Below are positions 1 through 6,621 of a DNA stretch of 11,983 bases, in pieces. This stretch comes from Bacillota bacterium (GTDB lineage Bacteria; Bacillota_E; Sulfobacillia; Sulfobacillales; Sulfobacillaceae). The stretch is taken from assembly GCA_021802375.1 (NCBI GenBank), contig JAKAAL010000056.1, positions 1-11,983 on the forward strand, in the 5' to 3' direction. Position numbers and translations under genes: made by a program. Position 1 is the first letter of the stretch. Each line of letters opens with the position of its first letter. The notes under the pieces are model-generated. The model did not search any database and had not been told where the DNA came from. It saw only the letters and a list, made by a program, of their open reading frames with translations.

Positions 1-342
1 CGGGACCATCGCGTGATCGCAACGGGCTATAATGGCTCTCCCTCGGGCCAGCCCCATTGCACCGAGGCGGGGTGCATCATTGAAAATGACCACTGTGTGA
101 GGACCATCCATGCAGAGTTGAACGCGTTGTTGCAGTGTGCACGCTACGGCATCGCAACACAGGGGGTGGACTTGTACTGCACCGACATGCCATGCCGCCA
201 TTGCGCCCGCGCGTTGGTCCAGGCGGGTATCCAGACGATTTATTACCTGCGTCCCTATGAAAGTCCAGAAACATTGGAACTGATTACCCGGACCGGCGTG
301 CAACTGATACAGTTGCCACAGCCCGCGCCGTTTCTGGAATAA
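1..342 (+). CDS. comEB: ComEB/dCMP deaminase family protein, 3' part (5' end outside window)
   Basis: This is a zinc-dependent deaminase of the dCMP/ComEB family, which converts dCMP to dUMP in the cytoplasm for dTTP synthesis. The frame is open from base 1 (R-D-H-R-V-I-A-T-G-Y-N-G), so the GTG at 13 is internal and the true start lies upstream. Counting from base 1, the catalytic H-A-E is at residues 37-39 and the zinc-binding P-C-x-x-C cysteines are at 65 and 68. The stretch D-H-C-V-R-T-I-H-A-E is typical of Bacillota ComEB. The visible 113 residues cover most of the deaminase fold; only the N-terminal helix is missing. In B. subtilis comEB lies in a competence operon but is not needed for DNA uptake. 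No competence genes are visible here. A dCMP deaminase role is likely; the exact substrate is inferred. Confidence 0.9.
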   Translation, partial: RDHRVIATGYNGSPSGQPHCTEAGCIIENDHCVRTIHAELNALLQCARYGIATQGVDLYCTDMPCRHCARALVQAGIQTIYYLRPYESPETLELITRTGVQLIQLPQPAPFLE

Positions 343-399
343 GGAGGCGCGTGCGAACGGGCCCTGGTCTCGATCCATTCGGCATCGATTGGTGGCGTC

Positions 400-585
400 T
401 TAATCTTCGAGCGGTCCAAACTCAATTTCTTCCATTTCCTCAATGGTGGGAATCTCGTCGGACCAGCGAATGACCAATGTGCGCATGAGGCAGGCGGGAT
501 TGCGGCGGACAGCGATAACCTTTCCCATGCGTTGTTCGTGGGGACGGCGCGGGTCGATCACGCTGTTGCCTTCGGTAATGGCCAT
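400..585 (-). CDS. Small orphan protein, 61 residues, function unknown
   Basis: I do not recognise this family. It encodes 61 residues and starts M-A-I-T-E-G. The middle is basic and contains G-K-V-I-A-V-R-R, followed by a beta-strand-like L-V-I-R-W. The C-terminus is strongly acidic (E-E-M-E-E-I-E-F-G-P-L-E-D). There is no signal peptide or membrane segment, so it is probably cytosolic. The ATG at 585 follows a purine-rich GAGAGGAG site about 9 bases upstream, and a TATAAT box lies a short distance further up, which supports a real gene. It is convergent with the deaminase gene and divergent from the MFS gene. Two alternative minus-strand frames over the same bases lack these signals. Existence is fairly well supported; function is unknown. 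Confidence 0.6.
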   Translation of the reverse strand: MAITEGNSVIDPRRPHEQRMGKVIAVRRNPACLMRTLVIRWSDEIPTIEEMEEIEFGPLED

Positions 586-608
586 GGCGACGACTCCTCT
601 CTCGTTTC

Positions 609-637
609 ATTATAGTGTCTAGGACCAAAGATGTATC
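609..637 (-). promoter_or_regulatory. Candidate promoter for the 61-residue orphan gene
   Basis: On the minus strand a perfect TATAAT (plus-strand 609-614) lies about 24 bases upstream of the ATG at 585. A weak -35 candidate, GATACA, lies 17 bases further up (plus-strand 632-637) and matches only the ACA half of the consensus. The -10 match is the main support. Confidence 0.5.
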
Positions 638-694
638 GTACGGCAGGCGCTTTCCCCGTACACGGAGGGGTCATGAGCTCGAAGGGGGACTTGT

Positions 695-1945
695 GTGCAT
701 CGGGAGGTCTGGAGAAACCGACACTTTCGGAGGCTTTGGCTGGGCACGTTAGCGGTGCGGCTGGGAGTCCAAGTGGGCATCATTGCACTCACCTGGCTGG
801 TGCTGAAAACAACCGGGTCCGGCACGAAGATCGGTCTCGTTCTGGCACTTTACGCAGCCGGAGACATGTTGGCATCACCTTGGGTGGGAGTGTTGCTGGA
901 CCGCGTTCCCCGCAAGTTGATGCTCAATCTGGACAATGTGCTGCAGGCCGGCATCTTTGTGGCGTTGGCGGTGCTTTATGTGGCGCACCAGCTTCCCTTG
1001 GGCCTTCTGATCGCGTTGGCCGTCGTGTCAGGCGGACTCTCGCCCCTCGCCTATTTGGGACGAATGATTGTGCTGCCCAATGTGGTTGAGGCGGGGGAGT
1101 GGGAGTCCGCCAACACCTTGATGCAAATCAATATGAATGTGGTGACGTTGCTCGGACCGGCGCTGGGCGGCGTCCTGGTGGCAGCCCTAGGTGTGCCATG
1201 GACACTGATGCTGACCAGCGGGGCCTATCTTGTCTACTTCGTTGCCCTATGGGGGATTCCCCGCGATCGGTTCCGCGCCGAGTCGCAGGACCACGTGGCG
1301 GGAACCTTTTTACGCGACATGGTTTCCGGATGGACCTTCCTTCGGCGAGTGCCGCTTCTCCTGGTTCTGGTGGTGGTGACCTTGCTGTTTAGCCTGACCT
1401 ATGGCCCCCTCGAACCAGCGCTTCCTGTCCTGGTGCACAGCGTGTTCCATGGCGGCCCGCGGGTTCTCGGGGCATTGTGGTCCAGCTTTGCGGTTGGCGC
1501 TCTGGTGGGCACCTTGGCGTGGGGACGCCTCCGCCCCTCGTGGCCGCTCCGAATCGTCGTGTCCACCATCATCATGAGTTGGGGTCTGTTCAGTGGCGCC
1601 ATCGGACTTACGCGCCACGCTTGGGTCGCAGCCGTCCTGCTGGCCTTGGGGGGACTGACCTATGCGCCATACAACATTTTGTTCTCGCTATGGCGTCAAC
1701 GGTTGGTTCCGGACAGTCTGCGCGGTCGGGTTTTCGGGGCCATCAATGGCATCACGGGTCTTGGCCTGCCGCTGGGCCAGGCCCTGGGAGGATTTCTCAT
1801 CGGCGCGATGGGGAGCCGCGCCACGGTGGCGGTCGGCGGGATCGCCTGCATTGTGGTGGGAGTGGGGGCGATGGCGAGGGCGTCGTTATGGCGTGGCTCC
1901 GAGGACAGCGCCGGGACTGATGCGGCGCAATCGATAGGCGGCTAA
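695..1945 (+). CDS. MFS transporter, DHA3-like drug/metabolite exporter
   Basis: This is a major facilitator superfamily permease of 416 residues, the usual length for a 12-helix exporter. It is a proton-driven cytoplasmic membrane transporter whose substrate cannot be told from sequence. The N-terminus (N-R-H-F-R-R-L-W-L-G) is the entry seen in DHA3/EntS-like members. The MFS motif A loop between helices 2 and 3 is at residues 65-74 (G-V-L-L-D-R-V-P-R-K). The second-half loop L-R-G-R-V-F-G is followed by glycine-rich helices ending at about residue 395. The start chosen is GTG 695, preceded by GAAGGGGG with 6-base spacing; the ATG at 673 is out of frame. Only 28 bases separate its stop from kimA. 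No drug-resistance context is visible, so efflux is the likely role and the specificity is unknown. Confidence 0.87.
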   Translation: MHREVWRNRHFRRLWLGTLAVRLGVQVGIIALTWLVLKTTGSGTKIGLVLALYAAGDMLASPWVGVLLDRVPRKLMLNLDNVLQAGIFVALAVLYVAHQLPLGLLIALAVVSGGLSPLAYLGRMIVLPNVVEAGEWESANTLMQINMNVVTLLGPALGGVLVAALGVPWTLMLTSGAYLVYFVALWGIPRDRFRAESQDHVAGTFLRDMVSGWTFLRRVPLLLVLVVVTLLFSLTYGPLEPALPVLVHSVFHGGPRVLGALWSSFAVGALVGTLAWGRLRPSWPLRIVVSTIIMSWGLFSGAIGLTRHAWVAAVLLALGGLTYAPYNILFSLWRQRLVPDSLRGRVFGAINGITGLGLPLGQALGGFLIGAMGSRATVAVGGIACIVVGVGAMARASLWRGSEDSAGTDAAQSIGG

Positions 1946-1958
1946 CTTTGGTACAACA

Positions 1959-1973
1959 TGGTAAACTACTGCT
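1959..1973 (+). promoter_or_regulatory. Candidate extended -10 element giving a leaderless kimA transcript
   Basis: TGG-TAAACT (1959-1967) fits an extended -10 box (TGn plus 4 of 6 bases of TATAAT). Transcription starting 6-7 bases downstream would begin at or next to the kimA ATG at 1974. No Shine-Dalgarno sequence is present in the 28-base gap, which is consistent with leaderless translation. No convincing -35 box is seen. Confidence 0.35.
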
Positions 1974-3815
1974 ATGGATGTGTGGCATCTTTTGATCGGG
2001 CGGCCGCTTAAGGCGGCCGAAGCGGGTTCCGAGGAGATTGGGACCTCTGAAGGATTGGCGGCGCTCTCGTTGGACGCGCTGACGTCGGTAGCCTACGGAC
2101 CTGAGGCCATTGCCTTGGTGTTGATCACGGTAGGTGCCGCCGGAATTCGCTATCTCCTGCCCATTTCCCTCGCGATTATTGGGCTCTTGGCTCTTTTGGT
2201 CCTGTCTTACAGCCAAGTGATTGACGCGTACCCTAAAGGTGGCGGGGCCTATGCCGTCTCCAAGGACAATTTGGGTCTGGGTGCCAGCCACTTGGCTGCT
2301 GCAGCCTTGATTGTTGACTACATCCTTACGGTATCCATTTCAATTGCTGCCGGCATTGGCGCTTTGACCTCTGCCTTTCCTGCCTTGTTGCCGTGGACGC
2401 TTCCTCTGTGCTTGGTCTTGTTGGCGATAGTGACGGTTTTGAACTTGAGAGGCGTCGGCGAGAGCGCCCGCGCCTTTTTGCTGCCCACCATGGTCTTTAT
2501 TGTGGGGCTTCTGGCACTGTTGGCATGGGGATTCATTCATCCGTCCATGAGCCATCCCGTCCACACTTTGCCCCCGAGGTCGCCGCACGTGAGCCTCTTT
2601 TTCCTGATGAAAGCCTTCGCGGCCGGTTGTACGGCCTTGACCGGGGTGGAGGCGATCGCCAACGGGGTTCCGCTCTTTCGAGAGCCCCGGCAGAAGCGGG
2701 CCAAGCGCACGGAATGGCTGTTGGGGATTCTTTTGGCAACCATGCTCTTTGGAATTGCCGCTTTGACCATCCGGTTCGGGGTGCTGCCTGGCGGCAATGA
2801 GACACTGCTCAGCCGCGTGATGACGGCGTCGGTGGGCCGAAGCTGGGCCTACTTTGTGGTTTCGCTTGCCATTACGATGGTGCTGGGGCTGGCGGCCAAC
2901 ACTTCCTTTGGGGGCCTGCCGGTGTTGGCAAGCCTGTTGGCCCGCGACCGCTATTTGCCGCAGGCATTTGCAATCCGCGGCGACCGATTGGTGTTTGAAC
3001 GGGGAATTTGGGTTTTGGCGATTGCGTCGGGGGTCTTGCTCGTTGCTGTCAATGGAAATACCCAGGCTCTCATCCCGATGTTCGCCATCGGGGTGTTCAC
3101 GGGATTCACCCTGTCGCAACTCGGCATGGTGTTTCATTGGCGCAAGGTGCGCCCCAAGGCATGGCGCTTGCGAGCGTCGCTCAATCTGCTGGGAGCCATG
3201 GCGACGGGAGTCGCCACCTTGCTGTTCGTCACTACCAAGTTTGCTGCTGGGGCGTGGGTCGTGGTCGTGGCCATTCCTATCCTGATATTCCTATTTCGGC
3301 GCGTGAAGCGGTATTACGAGAGGGTGGGAAGGGAACTGCGAGTGGGCCAGGTTCCGGATCCGCTGACGCCTCGGCCGACGCCGGTGGTGATTGTGCCCAT
3401 CGCCCCGAATGTCACGGAATTGACTCGTAGGGCGTTGGACCATGCCTTGTCGCTAAGCCACGACGTGATTGCCGTGGTGGTGCTCTTTGAGTCGGGAGGC
3501 GAAGAGAGCGAGGCGGGGCAGCGCTTTCACGCGTTGTGGAAGGCATGGAATCCACCCGTTCGATTGGTGGTGTTGAAGTCCCAGTACCACTCCGTCATCC
3601 GGCCACTGACGCGCTTCATCAATACGATCGAGCGTCGCGCGAATGAACGTGTGCTGGTGTTGGTGCCCGAGGTGGTGCCGGATGGCTGGGGGTCGAGTCT
3701 TCTGCACAATCGAATAGGGACAGCGATTTCACGGGCACTCCGCCGCCGCACGGACGTGGTCATTGGGACGGTACCGATGCATCTCGCGGATCCGGCCAAA
3801 AACCGCCAACCGTAA
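1974..3815 (+). CDS. kimA: KimA-type high-affinity K+ importer (APC/KUP family)
   Basis: This is a K+/H+ symporter of the KimA (formerly YdaO) branch of the APC superfamily. Its 613 residues match the roughly 607 of B. subtilis KimA, and similarity is visible end to end. The N-terminal L-I-G-R-P-L-K is followed by L-S-L-D-A-L-T-S-V-A-Y-G (31-42), then Y-P-K-G-G-G-A-Y, V-D-Y-I-L-T-V-S-I-S (114-123) and A-L-T-G-V-E-A-I (221-228). Asp34, Tyr41, Tyr116, Thr119, Ser123 and Thr223 align with residues reported to line the K+ path in KimA. About 12 membrane helices span residues 30-430. A cytosolic C-terminal domain follows, starting at a V-V-I-V-P-I strand near 465. In B. subtilis kimA is controlled by a c-di-AMP riboswitch; the 28-base gap upstream here leaves no room for one. 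Neighbouring kdp genes support the K+ role. Confidence 0.92.
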   Translation: MDVWHLLIGRPLKAAEAGSEEIGTSEGLAALSLDALTSVAYGPEAIALVLITVGAAGIRYLLPISLAIIGLLALLVLSYSQVIDAYPKGGGAYAVSKDNLGLGASHLAAAALIVDYILTVSISIAAGIGALTSAFPALLPWTLPLCLVLLAIVTVLNLRGVGESARAFLLPTMVFIVGLLALLAWGFIHPSMSHPVHTLPPRSPHVSLFFLMKAFAAGCTALTGVEAIANGVPLFREPRQKRAKRTEWLLGILLATMLFGIAALTIRFGVLPGGNETLLSRVMTASVGRSWAYFVVSLAITMVLGLAANTSFGGLPVLASLLARDRYLPQAFAIRGDRLVFERGIWVLAIASGVLLVAVNGNTQALIPMFAIGVFTGFTLSQLGMVFHWRKVRPKAWRLRASLNLLGAMATGVATLLFVTTKFAAGAWVVVVAIPILIFLFRRVKRYYERVGRELRVGQVPDPLTPRPTPVVIVPIAPNVTELTRRALDHALSLSHDVIAVVVLFESGGEESEAGQRFHALWKAWNPPVRLVVLKSQYHSVIRPLTRFINTIERRANERVLVLVPEVVPDGWGSSLLHNRIGTAISRALRRRTDVVIGTVPMHLADPAKNRQP

Positions 3816-3856
3816 CGTCGCTCCCGAGCCATTGAACGATGTGCGCGGCCAGAGGT

Positions 3857-3885
3857 TAGACATTTCCTCACGATTGGCATACCAT
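3857..3885 (+). promoter_or_regulatory. Candidate sigma-A promoter for the kinase-regulator pair
   Basis: TAGACA (3857-3862, 5 of 6 bases of TTGACA) lies exactly 17 bases from TACCAT (3880-3885, 4 of 6 bases of TATAAT) in the 95-base gap between kimA and the kinase gene. It would start transcription about 20 bases before the ATG at 3911. I see no clear terminator for kimA in the same gap, so read-through is also possible. Confidence 0.5.
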
Positions 3886-3910
3886 TACCCTCAAAACGAA
3901 TGTAAGGGCG

Positions 3911-5578
3911 ATGCGGGTGAAACGACGCGGCAAGAGGCGATGGGGGGGCTGGCAGGGAGCCGCTTTGCTGGGAATCGGGCTGGGCCTGGTCGTGGTTTTG
4001 GCTCGGGTGTCCTTTTTGTGGCATGAGCGCTACAGCCAAACGGTATTGGCCATCTCAGCCATAGGCGCGGCCTCACGAACCGCTTCTGCACCGCTGAGGC
4101 ATCATCTCTTGGGGATGGCCGCATCATTGCTGGGTGCACCGAAGGTGCGGCGGAGCAATGTGCTTTTGAACCAGGTGGCGGTGGACCATCTCCATCGACT
4201 CGCCCAGAACCAGTGGTTCGTGTCCCCTGCTGCGTGGACGATTGCCTTTGTGGTCATCGTCGCAGCCATCTATTGGATGAGGGAGGGGCATATCGCGTGG
4301 CTTGAGGCGGAGCATGCCCTCTTGAAGGAACAGTTGCTGGCCATCGCCCGAGGCTGGGCCTCACTGGCAACGGACCCCAACCCGCGTGATGTGATGCAGA
4401 ACATTCTCACGGAGGTGGCGCAGCACACAGCGGTAGGAAGCGCGGCCATCTACCGGCTCACGGAGAATCGCGCCAACAGTTTGGCACTTTATGCGGCTTT
4501 TGGATCGCTGTTATTGTCCGAGGACCCGATTCCGCGCATCTTTATTGGATCGGATGCGGGCTTGATTGGCCAAGCCTTGAAAGACAATGCTGCCCGCTAC
4601 AGTGGGGACTTGGGCGAGGGGGGCTATCTAATTCCCGGCGTGCGAATAGCGCGGGTCGGTGTCTTTCCTCTGATCTACCAGAACACACCATGGGGAGTCT
4701 TGCTCCTTACATCTCATGAATCCGATTGGTATTATACGTATCGCGATCTGCTCGATGTGCTGGCGCAGGAGATCGCGATTGCGGCATCAACGGCGGAACT
4801 GGCGGAGGAAGCGCGCCGCAACCGGTTGATGGAAGAGCGGGCACGTATGCAATCGGAGATTTTGGCCAACGTGTCGCATGAGCTGAGGACCCCTTTGGGG
4901 CTGGTCAAAGGGTACTTGGAGACGCTCGACAAGTCGTGGGAACGGATGTCGGCTCATGATCGGCGGGAATTTTTGGAGGTGGCTGTCTCCGAAACGCATG
5001 AACTGGAAGAGTTGATTGACCACCTCCTCCTCATGTCGCGCGTGGACAGTGCGGAGGTTCCCTTTGAACCGACAGCGTTTGCGCTGGGAGTCTGGTTTCA
5101 GGGCGCCCTCGAACGCTATACGGTCTGGGATCAGGAGCGCATCGTGGTCCATCAGATGCCGCCCCAAGATACCTTGGTCTATGGCGACCCGCGCGAGCTC
5201 ACCACTGCGCTGAGCGATTTGTTGCAAAATGCTTTAAAGTATTCGAAGGGATTGGTCCAGGTGGAATTTCATGTCTCGGCGGAGGACTGGACGGTATCCG
5301 TGCGGGACTGGGGACCCGGTGTCCCGCCGGCGGAGATGGAGAAAATCTTTGAACGGTTCTATCGCGTGCCCGTCCATGCCCAGTCAGAGATTCGCGGTTC
5401 GGGGCTGGGGTTATCCATCGTGAAGCGCATTGTGGGATTGCATGGGGGCCGGCTCGAGGCAGCGAATGCGCCCGGCGGCGGCTTCCAAGTCACCATGCAG
5501 CTGCCGATGGAGGGATGCTCGCGAAGGGAGCGCGAGGACAACGGGGCTCCTCATCAGGGCCAGAGGGAGATGCGATAG
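3911..5578 (+). CDS. Membrane sensor histidine kinase with GAF domain, probable partner of KdpE-like regulator
   Basis: This 555-residue sensor kinase autophosphorylates a histidine and passes the phosphate to the regulator encoded 2 bases downstream. Two membrane helices (about 17-36 and 108-123) flank a short outside loop. A GAF-like sensor domain follows (about 150-295), then a linking coiled coil. The kinase core has the phospho-acceptor His323 in S-H-E-L-R-T-P, the N box L-L-Q-N-A-L-K-Y (437-444), G1 D-W-G-P-G (466-470), F box I-F-E-R-F-Y (479-484) and G2 G-S-G-L-G-L-S-I-V (496-504). It lacks the KdpD N-terminal domain, the Usp domain and the four-helix block of classical KdpD. The start at ATG 3911 has AAGGG only 3 bases upstream, so GTG 3917 is a reasonable alternative. 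K+ or turgor sensing is inferred from position, between kimA and kdp. Confidence 0.9.
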   Translation: MRVKRRGKRRWGGWQGAALLGIGLGLVVVLARVSFLWHERYSQTVLAISAIGAASRTASAPLRHHLLGMAASLLGAPKVRRSNVLLNQVAVDHLHRLAQNQWFVSPAAWTIAFVVIVAAIYWMREGHIAWLEAEHALLKEQLLAIARGWASLATDPNPRDVMQNILTEVAQHTAVGSAAIYRLTENRANSLALYAAFGSLLLSEDPIPRIFIGSDAGLIGQALKDNAARYSGDLGEGGYLIPGVRIARVGVFPLIYQNTPWGVLLLTSHESDWYYTYRDLLDVLAQEIAIAASTAELAEEARRNRLMEERARMQSEILANVSHELRTPLGLVKGYLETLDKSWERMSAHDRREFLEVAVSETHELEELIDHLLLMSRVDSAEVPFEPTAFALGVWFQGALERYTVWDQERIVVHQMPPQDTLVYGDPRELTTALSDLLQNALKYSKGLVQVEFHVSAEDWTVSVRDWGPGVPPAEMEKIFERFYRVPVHAQSEIRGSGLGLSIVKRIVGLHGGRLEAANAPGGGFQVTMQLPMEGCSRREREDNGAPHQGQREMR

Positions 5579-5580
5579 GC

Positions 5581-6282
5581 ATGGAAGACATCTTGGGCAC
5601 GGTGCTGGTGATTGACGATGAGGCGAAGTATCGGCGGCTGATTCGCGCCAATCTCGCCATGGCTGGCTATGACGTCCAAGAAGCGGCCGATGGCCACGAA
5701 GCGCTGCAGGTTATCTATCAGCGGGAGCCGGATGTGGTGCTTTTGGACCTTCGCTTGCCGGATATGGACGGATTTACGCTATGCCAGCGGATTCGCAAAA
5801 TGTCCAGCGTGCCAGTGATGGTGCTGACGGCGCTGGATTCCGAGGCCGACACCATTCAAGCCTTGGATTTGGGAGCCGACGACTATTTGTCAAAGCCCTT
5901 TTCGCCGGGAGAAATGCTGGCACGGATTCGGGCGCTGCTCCGAAGGAGCCGCGACTTGCTGCAAGCCGAACCGATGGGGTGCGGAGACATTCGGCTGGCC
6001 AAGGACACACGCGAGGTCGAGGGACCAACCGGACGGGTCCGGCTGACGCCGATTGAATGGCGGCTCTGTCTGGAGTTGACAAGCCACTGCGGGAAGGTGT
6101 TGACGCACGAACATTTGTTAAGCCGCGTCTGGGGAGCCGAATATCTCTCCGAACACGAATACCTGCGCGTCTATATTCGGCGGCTCAGAAGCTACATCGA
6201 GCCCGACCCGCACCATCCCGTCTACTTGGTCTCCCACGCGGGGGTGGGCTATGCTCTCTATCCTAGTCCGCATGGGCAGTAG
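5581..6282 (+). CDS. kdpE: KdpE-like OmpR/PhoB-family response regulator
   Basis: This is a 233-residue two-component regulator with a receiver domain (about 7-122) and a winged-helix DNA-binding domain (about 135-230). Receiver residues are visible: acidic pair Asp12-Asp13, phospho-acceptor Asp56 in L-L-D-L-R-L-P-D, Thr83 and Lys105. The C-terminal stretch E-Y-L-R-V-Y-I-R-R-L-R with E-P-D-P and G-V-G-Y-A-L is characteristic of KdpE rather than general OmpR members. ATG 5581 is chosen because GAGGGAGA lies 10 bases upstream and the gene then sits 2 bases after the kinase stop; the earlier in-frame start at 5515 would overlap the kinase. The T-rich boxes just downstream, before the kdp genes, are its likely targets. 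KdpE identity rests on the C-terminal motif and context. Confidence 0.85.
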   Translation: MEDILGTVLVIDDEAKYRRLIRANLAMAGYDVQEAADGHEALQVIYQREPDVVLLDLRLPDMDGFTLCQRIRKMSSVPVMVLTALDSEADTIQALDLGADDYLSKPFSPGEMLARIRALLRRSRDLLQAEPMGCGDIRLAKDTREVEGPTGRVRLTPIEWRLCLELTSHCGKVLTHEHLLSRVWGAEYLSEHEYLRVYIRRLRSYIEPDPHHPVYLVSHAGVGYALYPSPHGQ

Positions 6283-6299
6283 CCCTCCATGAATCTCGC

Positions 6300-6321
6300 G
6301 CGCCATGGGGGCGTTTTTTTT
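6300..6321 (+). terminator. Weak intrinsic terminator after the regulator gene
   Basis: CGCC (6301-6304) pairs with GGCG (6310-6313) around a 5-base loop, with an extra G-T pair at the base, and is followed by eight T residues (6314-6321). The stem is short, so termination may be partial. The T run also forms the left edge of the first KdpE-like box. Confidence 0.4.
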
Positions 6322-6335
6322 ATGTGTTTTTTACA
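6319..6335 (+). promoter_or_regulatory. Candidate KdpE operator box 1
   Basis: TTTATG (6319-6324), five bases, then TTTACA (6330-6335). This has the same arrangement and nearly the same bases as the T-rich TTTATA-N5-TTTACA direct repeat known as the Escherichia coli KdpE site. It lies about 80 bases upstream of the first small gene of the kdp operon. Confidence 0.5.
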
Positions 6336-6350
6336 CAGCCCAGAGGTTCT

Positions 6351-6368
6351 TTTACGGACTTTTTTACA
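6351..6368 (+). promoter_or_regulatory. Candidate KdpE operator box 2
   Basis: TTTACG (6351-6356), six bases, then TTTACA (6363-6368). It repeats the pattern of box 1 with one extra spacer base, and the two boxes start 32 bases apart, close to three helical turns. No good sigma-A -35/-10 pair is seen downstream (only TACTAG at 6381-6386), as expected for a promoter that needs an activator. Confidence 0.45.
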
Positions 6369-6414
6369 GGCAAATGACGATACTAGGAAAGTCTTGAACA
6401 GGAAGGTGAGGACA

Positions 6415-6498
6415 ATGCTGGATTTCGAGATGATCGCGCTCATCCTGGTTTTGATGGGCTTGATGATTGCGTTGCTACATTATCTAGCGCGTCTCTAG
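6415..6498 (+). CDS. Single-helix membrane peptide, 27 residues, upstream of kdpF
   Basis: This small gene encodes 27 residues: a short acidic start (M-L-D-F-E) and one hydrophobic helix of about 17 residues rich in Leu, Ile and Met, ending A-R-L. It is preceded by AGGAAGG about 8 bases before the ATG, has its own stop, and is followed 19 bases later by kdpF. Size and topology match KdpF, but it lacks the KdpF-like ending seen in the next gene. The same frame is open back to an ATG at 6289, but that longer version would run through the terminator and operator region, so the internal start is preferred. It could be a second KdpF-like subunit, a separate small regulator of the pump, or a leader peptide. 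I cannot tell which. Confidence 0.55.
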   Translation: MLDFEMIALILVLMGLMIALLHYLARL

Positions 6499-6517
6499 GC
6501 GCAAGGGAGGCTCCGTC

Positions 6518-6601
6518 GTGGAAGGTGGAATCCTATTAGGCCTCGCGGTGGCCGTCAGCATCTACTTGGTGTATGTCATCATTCACCCTGAGAAATTCTA
6601 G
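6518..6601 (+). CDS. kdpF: KdpF, small stabilising subunit of the K+-transporting ATPase
   Basis: KdpF is a single-helix peptide that binds and stabilises the KdpABC complex in the membrane. The reading frame starts at GTG 6518 with AAGGGAGG 7 bases upstream and encodes 27 residues. It has a glycine-rich start (V-E-G-G-I-L-L-G), a helix to about residue 22, and the ending L-V-Y-V-I-I-H-P-E-K-F, which resembles the L-V-Y-x-L-I-x-x-E-x-F ending of E. coli KdpF (29 residues). It ends 20 bases before kdpA, in the normal kdpFABC order. At this size automatic gene finders often miss it. Confidence 0.85.
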   Translation: MEGGILLGLAVAVSIYLVYVIIHPEKF

Positions 6602-6621
6602 CGCGTCAAGGAGATGATCGT

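Noticed and set aside
1946..1973. c-di-AMP (ydaO-type) riboswitch before kimA
   Set aside because: The gap is only 28 bases, far too short, and the preceding sequence is MFS coding. The 132-bp gap before kdp also shows no such fold by eye.
5515..5580. Upstream in-frame start for the response regulator
   Set aside because: It overlaps the end of the kinase gene and adds residues before the normal receiver start; ATG 5581 has a proper ribosome site.
6289..6414. Longer 69-codon version of the small membrane peptide
   Set aside because: It would translate through the terminator and both operator boxes, and the added residues look random. The internal ATG has a good ribosome site.
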